Assembly (NCBI RefSeq): GCF_042100115.1 | Contig: NC_091278.1 | Location: 1,798,001 to 1,862,000 of the forward strand | DNA from: Alternaria dauci | Taxonomy: Eukaryota > Ascomycota > Dothideomycetes > Pleosporales > Pleosporaceae | DNA length: 64,000 nt | Direction: 5' to 3' | The notes under the pieces: model-generated | Database searches by the model: none | What the model was told of the DNA's origin: nothing | What the model saw: only the letters and a program-made list of their open reading frames with translations | Shown: piece by piece, positions 11,139 to 21,572 of the stretch | Layout of the letters: every line of letters begins with the position of its first letter | How positions within the stretch are numbered: the stretch's first letter is position 1 | Position numbers and translations under genes: made by a program

Positions 11139-12490
11139 TCATATCTCTTGCTTCCACTCCTTGTTGAAGGCTCGTCCAATGACCATCCTCCTCACCTCAC
11201 TTGTTCCAGCACCAATCTCGTACAACTTGGCATCCCGGAGTATCCTTCCTACAGGGACTTCATTCATGTATCCCATGCCACCCATGAGTTGGACGGCATC
11301 GGCGGCAACCTCGCTTGCCCTTTCTGCGGCATACAGAATCGCGCCCGCGCAATCCTGTGTCTTGATGTCGGGGCTGGCATGCGACTCATCGACAGCGCGC
11401 GCGACGCTGTATGTAAAGGCCTGACTGGCGCGGTACTTTGTGTACATGTCGGCCAGCTTGCCCTGCACAAGCTGGTTGTGGGCAATGGGCATGCCAAACT
11501 GCTTTCTTTGGTGTGTGTAGGGCAGGACGTTGTCGAGCGAGGCTTGCATGAGGCCGAGTGGTCCTGCGGAGAGGACAAGGCGCTCGAGATCCAGGCCTTC
11601 CATTAGCACGCGGACGCCGCGGTTGATGTCGCCGAGGACGTTCTCCTTGGGGACGAAGACGTTTTCAAAGACTAGCTCGCCCGTGTTGGAGCCGCGCATG
11701 CCGAGTTTGTCCAGTTTGTTGGCGACGCTGAAGCCCTTTGCCGATGTCTCGAGGATGAAGGCGGTGATGCCTTTGGAAGCCGCGTCAGGTTCAGTCTTGG
11801 CGTATACGACTATTACGTGCGCGTCTGGGCCCTGTCACGTTTGTGTCAGTATGTGTGTTCCTCTCCAGAAGTGTTATGACGAGGGAGGGCCTTTACATTT
11901 GTGATCCACATCTTGGTTCCATTCAGCAGATAGCCGCCATCCACCTCCTTGGCCGTCGTCTTCATGCTGACTACATCACTCCCCGCGCTATGTTCGCTCA
12001 TAGCCAACGCTCCGATGCTCTGCCCACTGATCAGATCCGGCAGGTACTTCTTCTTCTGCTCCGCATTCCCGTTCAGCATCAGCTGGTTGACGCACAACTG
12101 GCTGTGCGCCGCATAACTCAGGCCTATGCTGCCACTGGCCCGCGACAGCTCCTCCATGACGACGCAGTGTGCTTGGTATCCCATGGCGAGCCCGCCAAAC
12201 TCCTCGTCGGCGGTTATGCCCAGGAAGCCGGCTTCGCCAAACTTCTGCCACATGTCGTTGGGGAACTCATTGTGCTTGTCGGTGCGCGCGGCGATTTCTT
12301 CGGGGATTTCTCGCTGGGCAAAGTCACGGACGGAGTCGCGGAGTTCGTCGAGGTCGGACTGCGTGGGTGGTGTGAAGGCTTTGGGGTGCTTTGTCGATGC
12401 GTAGCGCGCCGTGGTGGAGAGAACGGTGGCGGGACGGATGCGTGTCTGGCGGATGCTGCGTGTGAGGAGGCGGGGGGCTAGGGACGTCAT
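11139..12490 (-). CDS. ivdA: isovaleryl-CoA dehydrogenase, mitochondrial
   Basis: FAD enzyme of leucine catabolism that oxidises isovaleryl-CoA to 3-methylcrotonyl-CoA in mitochondria. Exons 12490-11897 and 11831-11139, separated by a 65-bp intron, give 428 residues. The Arg-rich N-terminus (about 30 residues) is a plausible presequence. Acyl-CoA dehydrogenase motifs are present, for example [22 protein letters not shown] and [16 protein letters not shown] sequence near the C-terminus. Two features select the isovaleryl subfamily: a glutamate at 281 in GLDLERLVL, equivalent to human Glu254, and GAGTSE instead of the EGTSQ glutamate used by medium-chain enzymes. In Aspergillus, ivdA is near the methylcrotonyl-CoA carboxylase genes; these are not in this window. 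A long open frame on the opposite strand is a shadow of this gene. Confidence 0.95.
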
Positions 12491-12725
12491 TGTGACTGCT
12501 GTTTGCTATGGAAATTGGGAAACTGAAAAAAAAAAAAGGTCTTTGTGAGGAAAGAAAGTGGTAACATGTTTTCACAATGCCCGTTCGGTTTGCGACGGCT
12601 GATAGACCGAGGCACCTTCCTAACTGATGTAATTGCGGAGAGGCTAGCGTCTGGGGAAGATGAAGCGGCCCAATTCCGCTCTCCCGTCACACGCGCCGAC
12701 GAACATCTACATCATCGACAACCCT

Positions 12726-13415
12726 TCAGAGCTCATTAACCTTCTTCATGCTCCGATTGTTGCACTCGCCCACATCCAAGGCCACCAGAAACCTGCTCAC
12801 GGCATTATACGCCGCGACCGTCGCCGTCAGCTCCACAACCATAGTATCATCCAGCACCGACTTGACCATGTCCGCAACCCTATTCTCCACCTGCACACCC
12901 ACAGTCATTTGATCCGTGTAGACCATGACCGCGTACTCCTCATCGCTGAAACCCAACAAGCCTTCCCTCTCCACTTCCCCGTGTCTCGTGACGGGCAAAT
13001 CGAACACAGTCTGTAGCACTTGTTTGGAAACACCCGCCTTCAAGGCCAGAGCGGCATGTACATCCCACTCGTGAACTGCATGATTCAGCACGGCAATTCG
13101 GCTTATGGCGAGTTCCTTGAGATTGGCAGGTAAGCTGGTTTTGGTACGTATCGCGCCGATGAGCGAGTTCCAGCCGTCCGCTACGGCGGGGTTGTGTAGC
13201 AGGGCGAGGTCGAGAGGGATGAGGGGGCGGGGCTTCCGTCGCTCGGCGATGCGCTCGTAGATGGGGCGCGCTTCTTCATTGGGGGGCTCGTTTGGGGCGT
13301 AAGGGACGCGCATTTTTGTCGGGGTTGCTGAAGTCAAGGTTCGTATGTGGATGGCGGATAGTACGGTACGAGGCGGAGGGCGCAGGAGGTTTGGCGGAAA
13401 TATGCGGAGGAACAT
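12726..13415 (-). CDS. carboxymuconolactone decarboxylase (CMD/AhpD-like) family protein
   Basis: Single-exon gene of 229 residues. The core around 100-125 (LKELAISRIAVLNHAVHEWD) is the CMD/AhpD helix, with H112, H115, E116 and H120 in place of the CxxC pair of AhpD peroxidases. This points to the decarboxylase-like branch and not to a peroxidase. The first 34 residues are rich in Arg and hydrophobic residues and could target mitochondria; a second Met at 35 (13313) would remove them. Its position beside an intradiol dioxygenase, a muconate cyclase and an enol-lactonase makes a role in muconolactone processing attractive. Fungal CMD-family proteins are very diverse, so this remains an inference from context. 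Confidence 0.8.
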   Translation of the reverse strand: MFLRIFPPNLLRPPPRTVLSAIHIRTLTSATPTKMRVPYAPNEPPNEEARPIYERIAERRKPRPLIPLDLALLHNPAVADGWNSLIGAIRTKTSLPANLKELAISRIAVLNHAVHEWDVHAALALKAGVSKQVLQTVFDLPVTRHGEVEREGLLGFSDEEYAVMVYTDQMTVGVQVENRVADMVKSVLDDTMVVELTATVAAYNAVSRFLVALDVGECNNRSMKKVNEL

Positions 13416-13685
13416 TGGAAGTTGGGGAACCCGAGACTATCGAATGATTTATATATCCACCCTATGCATATGCGGGGACTGTTACGGATATGCTTTTCGG
13501 TATCTGGAATAGCCGGATGCGCAGTATCTAGCTGTGCAAAATGTGAAATCGAAACTGACCATTGTCTCAGTCTTTTCAGTCAAGTCGTCAAAAGAGCACT
13601 TGATTGCAGATTCATTCATGCCAAGTTTTCCACAAATACAAGTATAAAATATTTACATATGCAACGCCGCTAAAAGTCAATTGAT

Positions 13686-14754
13686 TTACAGCCTGCTCTG
13701 CTCATCAAACACATTCGGCAACCTGGGGATACCCTCCAACCTGGTCGTCTTCTTGCCTGCTGGCGCAAGGGTAACATTGTATGTCAAGTCGAGCTTCGCC
13801 TTGGGGTCGTTGCTGGGCTTGAAGTCTAGTAGCAGGTCGTCCTTGACCGCAAATACAGTGTCATTGGTGACCCACTGGTCATCACGGGGGTATAGTTGTG
13901 TAATGAGTGGCTTGTAGTTGTCGGCAGAAACCATGAGATGGATGTGCGCGGGACGGAAAGGGTGGCGGTCGAGCACCTTGAAAAGTTGGCCAGCAGCGCC
14001 TGTTGAGTGTCAGTTGTGCTCGTACAACGTCTTGAACATGCAGCATACCATCGGTAGGCAGCGAGTACGCTGTCGGCTTGTAGCAGTAGTACCAATACTC
14101 GCCCTTCTCGTTCGTGACGAACTTTCCTCTCAAGTTGTTTGGCTCCTGGTTGTCGGGATCTTGGAAATCGTACTTTCCGTTGGCGCTTGCTTGCCAGATG
14201 TCGATGACTGCATTGGGGATACCCTTCTTGGTGTCGAGATCCATGACTACACCGTGCATGAGAGTGGTCTGGCCATCGGGGTGTGGGTTGCGGATGATGG
14301 TGTCGCCAAGGTCGCGGAACGGCGAGTGTGGTGACCAGAAGGGACCAAGGATTGTGGATGAAGTAGGTGTCTCTCCGGACTCGTTGATGTGCTTGTGTGC
14401 AATCTCGTCGACCAATCTGTGGCCAAGTCAGTATGACGCTTGCACCTGCTCGAGCTTGAAAACTCACGATTCGACGCCAAGAACGTCTGAGATGCGATGG
14501 GCCTCGTTCCTGGTCGAGGTTGTAGTCTTGCCAATGGAGTTGACAAATCGTACACCCTCGAACCACTCCTCGTTGGTTAGCTCGACCTCACGAATGAAGT
14601 CGTGGAGATGCCTGATCAGCTTTCCCATGACGAAGCGTGTCCGATCTGGCACATTTGGCCCAATCGCGTTAATGACGGCGTCGGTGAAGTTGGGATCGAA
14701 GCGGTGCGAGCCATTCTCCTGGGGCTCAGGCGCTGTTTGTGTGTTTGGGTCCAT
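13686..14754 (-). CDS. intradiol ring-cleavage dioxygenase (catechol/hydroxyquinol 1,2-dioxygenase type)
   Basis: Cuts an aromatic diol or triol between its hydroxyl carbons to give a muconate derivative, using non-haem Fe(III). Exons 14754-14468, 14416-14049 and 13999-13686, with introns of 51 and 49 bp, give 322 residues. An N-terminal catechol-dioxygenase helical domain ([17 protein letters not shown]) is followed by the beta core with [12 protein letters not shown]. The expected iron ligands are visible: Y178 in GKYDF, Y213 in [11 protein letters not shown], and H237 and H239 in RPAHIHLMV. The presence of the N-terminal domain argues for a catechol or hydroxyquinol enzyme over protocatechuate 3,4-dioxygenase. 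It is divergent from the muconate cyclase gene, with 570 bp between the starts. Confidence 0.92.
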
Positions 14755-15324
14755 TTTGGATGTGTAGAGAATGGGGAAGATGAAGCAACAAAGGGTATCA
14801 AGAAGATGTTGGAGATGAAGTAGTGTAGTCAGATGTCGACGTCAGGCGCAGGAGCAGCTCAATAAATAGTAGCTAGAATCCAGCCATCCGTAGCCAACCG
14901 AATCGGTGCCGTTGGCAATGGCCGCCCCTCTAGCTGCACATCAGGCGAGGCCTTGTCAGAAGTGTCTGGCGGCATGCTCTACCGGCTCTCAAGCGTGCTT
15001 TGGGCGCGAACAGCCACAGTGCCGAAGGTCGCGCCATGTCGCGACGGTTGCCCCGCCTCGAGCTGAGCGGATTGGCGAATTAAAAGGCAGCCGATGTGGA
15101 AGAAGTCTTACCCGCCCTTTTCCCCTCGGACTTAGCGTCCTCTGCACCAATGCCCCGCCTTCGGAGGGGACCCCGGAAATTTGACGACGCGACGCGATGG
15201 CCGACTTGGTGAGAAGTCGAGGGCAGATCCGGCAGACAGACATCTCGTCTTGCAGTTTCCTGTGCAGCTTGTCCATTAACGTCAACGGGAAAGACACATC
15301 CTGTGAAAAGAAGGAACCTCCAAC
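14755..15324. promoter_or_regulatory. divergent promoter of dioxygenase and muconate cyclase genes
   Basis: This 570-bp region drives both genes if they are co-regulated. Three matches to the CreA carbon-repression consensus SYGGRG on the minus strand lie within 126 bp: 15051-15056, 15153-15158 and 15171-15176. A CCAAT pentamer is just before the second. About two such matches are expected by chance in a region of this size, so the sites are only suggestive. The G/C-rich segment around 15153-15176 is also a near inverted repeat. Confidence 0.35.
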
Positions 15325-16575
15325 ATGGTCAAGCATCATCTCATGATTGGCACGTGGACGCCGCCGGGTGTGATCATCACGGTCGCGTTTGACGACGAGA
15401 CACTAAAGCTTGAGCTGGTGAAGAAGACGGAGACTCCAGAGGATGAGCCCATAAGCTGGATGGCTTTCGACGTATGCGCGCAACTCCCGAACATGGATGC
15501 AACCAACAACGGCTGATCCCCAGAAACACAGCACAAGAGGAAGAACATCTACGGAGCTTCCATGAAGAAATGGAGTTCGCACGAAGTCAGGAGCCCGAGT
15601 GAGATTGTACACACAGGAAGTTTTCCCATGGGTGGACACCGTAAGTGGCACAGCATGAGCATTGAATGTCACTACTGACAGGCTTCACAGCCAGAGCAAA
15701 CGATGCCGATACGAAAACGCGTGCCATCTTCCTCCTTCCGGCCCAGAAGCCTCCTTACGCCGTATACTGCAATCCGTTCTACGACTACGCTGGCTACGGT
15801 AACATATTCTCCGTCGATCCTTCGGGACACATCAAAGAGAACATCCAGAACTTTGAGTACTGCGAGAAGACTGCCATCCATGGCATGGTATTTGATCCCT
15901 CGGAAACCTACCTCTACAGCGCGGACATGTGGGCGAATCGAGTATGGTGTCATAAGAAAGTAGACGATGAGGGTAGGCTGGAAACGGTAGGCTTTACTGA
16001 GGCCCCAGCGCCGAAAGACCATCCAAGGTGGGTAGAGATGCATCCGTCAGGAAACTATCTCTATGCCTTGATGGAGGCAGGAAACAGGCTGTGCGAGTAT
16101 GTGATTGACCCGCAGACAAAGCTGCCCGTCTACACGCATAAGACGTACCCGTTGATCCCACCTGGTAAACCGTCCCTCTACCCATGACGATCCCAAAAGC
16201 TAAATGAGCATCTCAGGCATCCCCAACGCAGACACCATGTACCGCTCCGACGTTTGCTTTCTCACCAAATCCTCAAACTATCTATTCGCAACTTCCCGGT
16301 CCAACTCCTTCTCTCTCACCGGTTACATTGCCGCATTCAAGATTGCTCCGTCAGGCGCCATTGAGCGACAAATCTGCCTCAATCCTACACCAACCTCTGG
16401 TGGCCACTCAAACGCTGTATCGCCATGTCCGTGGTCGGATGAGTGGTTAGCACTTACGGACGATGAGAAGGGCGGAGTGGAAATATATAGATGGCACGAC
16501 GAATTTTTGGCAAGAGTCGCGAGGTTGGAGGTTGGCGAGAAGGGCTTTGGCATGAACGCGATTTGGTACGACTAA
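15325..16575 (+). CDS. 3-carboxy-cis,cis-muconate cyclase
   Basis: Seven-bladed propeller enzyme of the fungal protocatechuate branch of the beta-ketoadipate pathway; it lactonises 3-carboxymuconate to 3-carboxymuconolactone. Four exons: 15325-15471, 15532-15640, 15691-16164 and 16217-16575 give 362 residues. Family hallmarks include MIGTWTPPG at the N-terminus, DEPISWMAFD, a GGHPRANDADTKTRAIF segment, EMHPSGNYLYALMEAGNR and the terminal GFGMNAIWYD. The whole protein is collinear with the Neurospora enzyme. For intron 2, the acceptor at 15690 was preferred over 15681 because it gives a normal 50-bp intron with a CTGAC branch site and restores the family GGHPRAND sequence. It is unrelated to the bacterial fumarase-like cycloisomerase of the same name. 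Confidence 0.95.
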
Positions 16576-16988
16576 TTGGATGCAGGCTAGAAACACGTTT
16601 GCCTTTGTAGGAGAATCCCAGACGGAATCCAACGTATTGGTAGCTGAAACTTTCCAATGGCAGTGCGCTCAAATTAGCTCTGGTGGGAGTGAGTAGCGAT
16701 AATCCTCCAGGTACCGAAACTTGGCGTGGAAGGGGCGGGTCTATGTTCAGCCTCGGAAGAATGAGGGGCAGCGGTACCGCCGTCGCCCGAACTAACGCCA
16801 GCCGGCAGATGTCATCGGGGGAGCTCTTCCTTCTGCAGCTTCGTCATGGACCACACGAGGGATTCGGAGTAGCATAGTTGCATTAATCGAATTGATACAC
16901 TTTCCATCCTCTTGCACTCCTCGATCTGCTTACCTGCTGCTTGCAACACTCACACTAAAGTCACAGCTACTCTACTGCAACAGACATC
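16576..16988. promoter_or_regulatory. tandem intergenic region upstream of EthD-lactonase gene
   Basis: 413 bp between the cyclase stop and the next ATG, on the same strand. It holds the terminator of the first gene and the promoter of the second. GC-rich around 16720-16820, with no TATA box that I can single out. Confidence 0.35.
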
Positions 16989-18753
16989 ATGGCATCAAAG
17001 TCAACACCAGGCATTTTGTACGTGACGATGCAGCCCAAGGAGGGCCTGCCTGAAGCACAGTTCCATGATTGGTAAGTTGACCCTCGACAGCCGCATTCTT
17101 GCTTCTTCGCGATCCCACCTGACCCTCTTCCCACAAAGGTACCAGAACGAACACGGCCCCAACCGCCTTCGCCTTCCCTTCTGCAACAACGGTTTCCGCT
17201 ATCGCGCCACCGACCTCGAGAATGCATCCGGCTCCAAAGACAAGCCAGAGTGGATGGCCATCTACGACTTCGACGAGCTCGAATGGCTGACAAGGGAACC
17301 CTATACGAGGCTCCGGAGCGCGCCGGCGCAGACGCAACGCGAACGAGACACCATGAAGCAGATATTCGTAGACAGACGGTCGTACGACTTGCTCGGCGAG
17401 TGGAAAGACGACGACTTCAAGGACCTGCAGGAGGTAGCAAACGAGGGGGAGAAGAACGTCATGATAGCCGTAAGCTTTGCGCTGCAGGACGGGGCAGACA
17501 AGGAAGAAGAACTGAAGAAGTGGTATGACGAGGAGCACGTACCGCTCCTGCAAAAGGTTCCGGGATGGAGGCGGACTAGGAGGTTTGTTACATCCTACCT
17601 GGATCTCGAAAGCGGACACAAGTCGGAGAAGGAGTTCCTTGCGCTGCATGAGTATGCGCCGCAGAACGGACTGGGAGGGCCCGAGTTCAAGGCTGCCACC
17701 ACGACCGAATGGTGCAATAAGATCTACAAGCATGTCGTGAAAGAAAGGAGGAGGAGAGTTTACGACTTGTACTACACCTTTGGGGCTGCGCAGCGCGACC
17801 TACAAAGCCTGACAAGCAAAGACACGGTACCCGTGGAGAGCACAGAGGGCAAGGTCAAGACATATCCAGCGCACACGACGCCAGACAAGCGACCGGCGAT
17901 TGAAAGCTTCATCACAACCAAAGACGGCGTGGAACTCCCGTACCGCCTCGAAGGCTCTGGCGACCCCAATGCGCCTTTGCTCGTTCTCTCAAACAGCATC
18001 CTCGTCGACTATGGTATTTGGGACGACTTCGTCGCAGAGTTCGCAAAAGCCACAGACGACAAATACCGCATCCTCCGATACAGCACTCGTGGACGCAACA
18101 CGCTTCCGGCAAACTCTACATCACCCATCTCAGTCCATACCCTCACAGACGACGTCATCGCGCTGCTCGACGCCCTCCGCGTCAGGAAAGCATCCATCGT
18201 CGGTGTCTCACTTGGCGGCGCAACAGCACTCAACGCAGGCCTCTCCTACCCAGACCGCATCTCAGCCTTCGTAGGCTGCGACACCAATGCCTTTGCCCCT
18301 CCCTCCAACGTCAATGCCTGGAACGAGCGTGTCGGTGTCGCCGAGAAGGAAGGCCTCAAGGCCTCATCCGGTGAACCCATTGTTGGCGAACAGCTCGCCG
18401 AGGTCACAGTCCGCCGCTGGTTCGTCAAGGAATCTTACGACGATGCGGAGCTAGCCAAGAAGATTCAACGTGTCAAGGACATGGTCAAGACGAATTCTCT
18501 GTCTGGTTTCCGTGATTCTGTCAAGGCGCTGCATCAGTATGATATCAGGGAGAAGATGGCTGGATACAAGGGTAAGGGCGCGTTCTTGGTTGGTGCTGGT
18601 GATGGTGTGCTGCCCAAGACCATGAAGGAGAATATGGCGGATAAGCTGGGCAGTGGCGTTGAACTCAAGGTTATTGAGGGGGCGGGACATTTGCCCATGG
18701 TAGAGAGGCCTGCGGAGGTCGCCCAGTTTGTTGCGAAATTCTTCGAGGGTTAG
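16989..18753 (+). CDS. double EthD-like domain fused to 3-oxoadipate enol-lactonase-like alpha/beta hydrolase
   Basis: Exons 16989-17071 and 17139-18753 give 565 residues; the start is confirmed because the first exon completes the EthD motif. Two EthD-like (dimeric alpha/beta-barrel) repeats are visible: FHDWYQNEHGP around W28-H33 and KKWYDEEHVP around W156-H161. From about 275 an alpha/beta hydrolase begins, with the nucleophile S385 in GVSLGG, acid D516 in GAGDG and base H545 in EGAGHLPMVERP. That half resembles PcaD-type enol-lactonases that hydrolyse 3-oxoadipate enol-lactone to 3-oxoadipate. Together with the cyclase next door, this is the final lactone-opening step of the cluster. The role of the EthD repeats is not known; they could bind or decarboxylate the lactone. 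Confidence 0.88.
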
Positions 18754-19066
18754 GATTGTCATCTTTTTCCCCGAGTGTTGTAAGATGTAGGTCGTCTACA
18801 TATAAGAGGTTTATTGCTGATTCCATTGTCGACAAAGATCTCCATTTTCCCTTTGAACTCCTCTAGTGCTTTGTGCAGTATGGTAAAATCTGATTTCGAG
18901 AGAATCGAAGAAGAGCTTGTTATGTTAAAAATGACCCTTATGGAGTTTTATTGTATCATTTCTTCTGTAACATGCTTGGTGAAATTCGCAGATTAACCTA
19001 AAGACCGATGGTGTTCAAATGTCCCTTGCAGCGTTCAGCAAGCCACTTACTTTACCAGCCTACATC
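18754..19066. terminator. convergent 3' region between lactonase and MscL genes
   Basis: About 310 bp between two convergent stop codons. A/T-rich stretches near 18800-18990 suit 3' untranslated regions. No further gene is seen. Confidence 0.4.
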
Positions 19067-19734
19067 CTACCCTCGGTCCTCTCTCCCATCCACCCAACTC
19101 GTACAGTTGACACACCTCTTTGCCTTCTCACTGATGTATTTCCTGCAAAACTTGCACTTGACCTGCTTCTTCACGATATTATCCCCGCTGCTCCTCGAAT
19201 ATGCCAACGCGATAATCCAAAGCGCCAACGCAATTGCCAGAAACCTCATCATCTTATCGAGGAAATCGCCATAAGCCAGTACCACGGCGCCGTCGTCGAC
19301 GGCTTGTTTAGGCGTGTTGTAGCCGTTGGAGATGGAGGCGTTGTAGTTGGGCCCGGACTGCAGTATGGCGAATTTGGAGTCGAGGTTGCGAGAGATGAAA
19401 GGAAGGAGGGAGATTATAGGGAGTATTATCGAGGAGACGAGCGAATTTGCACAGGCGGTAAAGGAGGCTGCGAGGCTGGTTGTTTGGATCAGTACGGTAG
19501 CAGTATATGTGTTACTGCAGGAGCGTGGTACATTAGTCCTACGGCTACTTCGAGCACGTTGTCGCGTAGAGCAAAGTTGCTGAAACTGTCCCAGGCACCC
19601 GCTGTTCGCCTCTTGATCCCTTGTTCTGCATCGCGGAGGGTTTGCTGAGTATTTTCGTCTAGGCGCGGCATGATGATGTTTCTAGGAGGGTCGGGAGGGT
19701 AAATGGATGTGGATGTTGATGTATGTTGGTGCAT
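19067..19734 (-). CDS. MscL-type mechanosensitive channel with C-terminal zinc-ribbon tail
   Basis: Bacterial-type large-conductance mechanosensitive channel. Exons 19734-19532 and 19475-19067 join across a 56-bp intron and give 203 residues, or 182 if translation starts at the ATG at 19671, whose N-terminus looks more like the family. The junction rebuilds the TM1 sequence VLEVAVGLILAASFTA, which is why the acceptor at 19476 was chosen. ALRDNVLEVAVG is the MscL signature. A loop with GYNTPKQAVDDGAVV and TM2 (MRFLAIALALWIIALAY) follow. Two CxxC pairs near the end (CKFC and CVNC, 10 residues apart) form a probable zinc ribbon not found in E. coli MscL. The membrane is not identified from sequence. 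Confidence 0.9.
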
Positions 19735-21572
19735 GGTTTACCAAAGCCGGAGTCGCGTCTCAGGTGACGACGTCATCGAGACGCGCTAGGTCTGGGCATA
19801 TCACGCGCATTGCTGGTTCGAGTTCTTCGTCCACAGAGTAATGGCTTCCATTGGAAATGCGGTCTATGCTATGTGCTTTGCAGCGACGGCTGTATCTAGC
19901 GCAACGACTATGTTCCCTTAATTCATCAACTATCGCGAGCTGTTCTCCACTGTCTTTCAATGCATTCTGAAACCCGGCCTTCTCCACGCGTAAGCTTCCC
20001 CCGCCTGTGGTCCACTTAGCGAGACGCCAGATAGATCGACTTTCCTTATTGTCGTTGCCCTGCGTCTACCATGAAGCCAAGCGGCTGCAGCGCTGCGCAC
20101 GACATGTACTTTGACATGACGACCTCTTGCGCATCCTTTCATGCGTCCGCGGTCCAACACGCCGCACACCATGTCCTCTGCGATCGCATCGACGACCATT
20201 ATGACGCCTTCGGATACACAATCTCATATCTCCTGATTCTTTGCCAGCCCAAGACATGCGTGTACAACACAGACCCCACAAGTTCGGCCCGTCTGCGCAG
20301 CAAGCCACTCTTTCCCGCAACACAGGCCACATGCCCAACCCACACCCCACCCCACCGTCGTAACGAGAAATATCAAAAAAAGAGACCCCGCCTGCGCACA
20401 ATCACGCCGCCAACCAGCCTCATGATTCAGTACTATCGTCAACTTTGCCGACCCCCGGATCAAAGCCCGCCACAAGGCTTGCTCGCGCCGCGTGACCCTT
20501 TGCGGCAGTCTAAGCTCACCCGCCGACATGAGAGGGTCAAAGTGAATTCCCAAGACGCAGGGTCTGCCGTCCGAACAAGATAGAATAGCGTGGACATGAC
20601 AAGTGGTCAGGTTATGTCAGGTCAGATCGTGTCAAGATCGGGACAGGCAAGCCAGGTAGATCACCGCGTCGTTCCGTTTCGCGTAAAGATGTGCGGCAGG
20701 AAATGCTACTTTTCTGCAAGAATTTCGGCACGCGGCGCTTCGTGAATGGGCAAAGTGAGGGGTACTCATGGAAGCATTCATGCCGGTAAATGCATTTTTT
20801 GGCACGCCCTCATGCGTGAGATTGCACGCAAGAACAGAACAAAGCGGTATAGTCCAGCCTCATTTTGGTAACTGAGATGGAAAATCTTGACCCCTCTACT
20901 GCATGCGGGAAATCGTGAGGCTGAATTGGCGAAGGAAAAAAAAATATAAGCAGGCTGGTTGATAAGATAATCTTCGCCTTTTCTCGCGATGCAGCGATGC
21001 CGACAGACCCGATACATTCTGTGAGAGCCACCACGCGGACACTTTTCGGGTGGTTCAGGGTTGAAGCGGTAAGCGCGCGAAGAGGGATGTTCGTTGTTAG
21101 GGCTGCTGGTTGTTTTCGCTATCGTGGGCTATGCGGCGTGAGGTCACGGTACCGCACGCTTACTCTAGCGTGCAGTAGTCCACGTTTGGTGTGGGGGACT
21201 GCCTGCGTGTGCTTGACACAGTATACGCGCTTCCAAGGGCTGATTCGGACAAGTTGTGCCGTGGGAGCCTTTTGATGACGAACTCGCAATTCATGTTCAC
21301 GAAAAGGTGTGAGGATATGCATTAAGGTATTATAAAGTGGAATTTGTTTGTTCGATCGATCTCATACTGGCGCAGTGCGCAAACTCCAAGTGTAAATGCT
21401 CAGTGAAACACCGCCCAATGCGTATAACCTTTTAAGGAAAAAAAAAGCAAACCCGTGGTATACCAAAGACGCCTCCCAATGCTGTATGCGTAAAGTCAAA
21501 AAGCCACCAACGCCGCGCAATGCTGTGTATCCGACCCCAACCTCAACCCCGCTACACCTTTCTTCCTCGTGA
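19735..21572. other. intergenic region, no gene seen
   Basis: About 1.8 kb. The longest frame, 170 codons starting near 20071 on the plus strand, has no recognisable domain, its composition looks non-coding, and an equally long frame opposes it. Short A-runs occur at 20937-20943 and 21439-21447. Confidence 0.45.

Noticed and set aside
11843..12481. 212-codon plus-strand frame
   Set aside because: It is exactly antisense to the first exon of isovaleryl-CoA dehydrogenase and has no similarity of its own.
15641..15681. Shorter alternative intron 2 in the muconate cyclase gene
   Set aside because: At 41 bp it lacks a usable branch site and would disrupt the conserved GGHPRAND sequence.
16987..17733. 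248-codon minus-strand frame
   Set aside because: Antisense to the EthD-lactonase gene.
19801..19835. Possible tRNA B box GGTTCGAGTTC
   Set aside because: The flanking bases do not form a T stem and no A box lies at the right distance.
20071..20583. 170-codon plus-strand frame in an intergenic region
   Set aside because: No domain, no signal peptide, and an overlapping opposite frame of similar length; composition does not look coding.
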